Shown one piece after another: positions 63,721 through 64,000 of a DNA stretch of 64,000 bases. Position 1 is the first letter of the stretch. Every line of letters begins with the position of its first letter. The notes under the pieces were generated by a model. That model saw only the letters and a program-made list of their open reading frames with translations. It was not told the origin of the DNA and did not search any database. Source of the DNA: Closterium sp. Naga37s-1 (lineage: Eukaryota > Streptophyta > Zygnematophyceae > Desmidiales > Closteriaceae); contig CANJKZ010001109.1 in NCBI GenBank assembly GCA_947471745.1, positions 4,579,001 through 4,643,000 on the forward strand, in the 5' to 3' direction. Both the position numbers and the translations under genes were made by a program.

Positions 63721-64000
63721 TACAGTACCTACTCGCCTAGACCAACCCGCTTTTAACAGGCCTATTCACCCACGGATACCGCACCGACCCATTTTTCACG
63801 ACTGGAAACTCACAGCAACTGGCAGAAGCTAAAGGAGTTTATTACGTAAAAACAGGCACCAACCGCATCTGGGTACCCGCGTACTCACTACTGAGGGAGC
63901 TGCTACAGCAGGAGGCACACGACGGAATTACCTCGAGACATTTTGGGGTAGAAAAAACGCGACAGCAACTGCAGCGGTATTACTACTGGCCGGAGCTGTT
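63716..64000 (+). pseudogene. Ty3/Gypsy RNase H end and integrase zinc-binding domain (runs off window)
   Basis: After the duplicated 55 bp the frame reads SLQYLLA then TAG (63738-63740). The usual RNase H tail and PGSxNxxADALSR region is absent, so there is an internal deletion. Then VYYVKTGTNRIWVPA and HDGITSRHFGVEKTRQQLQ mark the H2C2 zinc-binding start of a Gypsy integrase, open to the window edge. Confidence 0.8.

Overview
This is nuclear DNA of a eukaryote in the green plant lineage, most likely a streptophyte (charophyte) alga. The evidence is an alpha-expansin-like cell wall gene, a GRIK/SnAK-type SnRK1-activating kinase and a plant-type bifunctional nuclease (BBD, DUF151 plus UVR), all in a GC-rich, repeat-loaded genome with GT-AG introns. 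I do not recognise the species; a zygnematophyte such as a desmid would fit but is inference.

Layout. 1-9123: a pogo/Tigger-like transposase gene (minus) split by a young Copia element A (944-7887, short LTRs, 5-bp target duplication AGCTC). 9124-12727: an expansin gene (10736-11530, plus) with unannotated flanks. 12728-19914: a second Copia lineage (B, minus) with a small non-autonomous LTR element nested in it (16916-18187, target duplication TTCTT). 19915-24031: a 3'-truncated Copia element C of the same family as A. 24032-25290: a ~382-bp tandem duplication. 25612-36227: a GRIK-like kinase gene (plus) whose introns hold a 4.1-kb array of a 17-bp satellite, a 31-bp minisatellite and many truncated copies of its own exons. 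38.5-41.6 kb: an unidentified multi-exon gene with the same kind of truncated exon copies. 41736-44722: two abutting hAT-type DNA elements with 8-bp target duplications. 45766-50321: the BBD nuclease gene (minus, eight exons reconstructed, 495 aa). 52.6 kb to the end: a Ty3/Gypsy element (plus), already carrying stops, invaded by Copia D (54466-61020, target duplication GACAG) and by a 3'-end fragment of a related Copia E (61644-63660) flanked by an unusual 55-bp duplication.

The most unusual signal is not a gene. A short palindrome of the form TTTTGAG-N4-CTCAAAA (N4 = TCGA, ACGT, CCGA or AATT) recurs through the gene-bearing half of the window, from 27.8 to 48.6 kb. In nearly every case it sits at the seam of a local direct duplication, where a copy of an exon or intron segment is cut off and a second, diverged copy begins. 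I know of no described element that does this.

Genes and mobile elements do not form operons. The three host genes are independent single loci: wall loosening (expansin), energy signalling (GRIK kinase) and nucleic-acid cleavage/defence (BBD). The Copia, TRIM-like, Gypsy, hAT and pogo sequences are layered insertions whose target duplications give the order of events.
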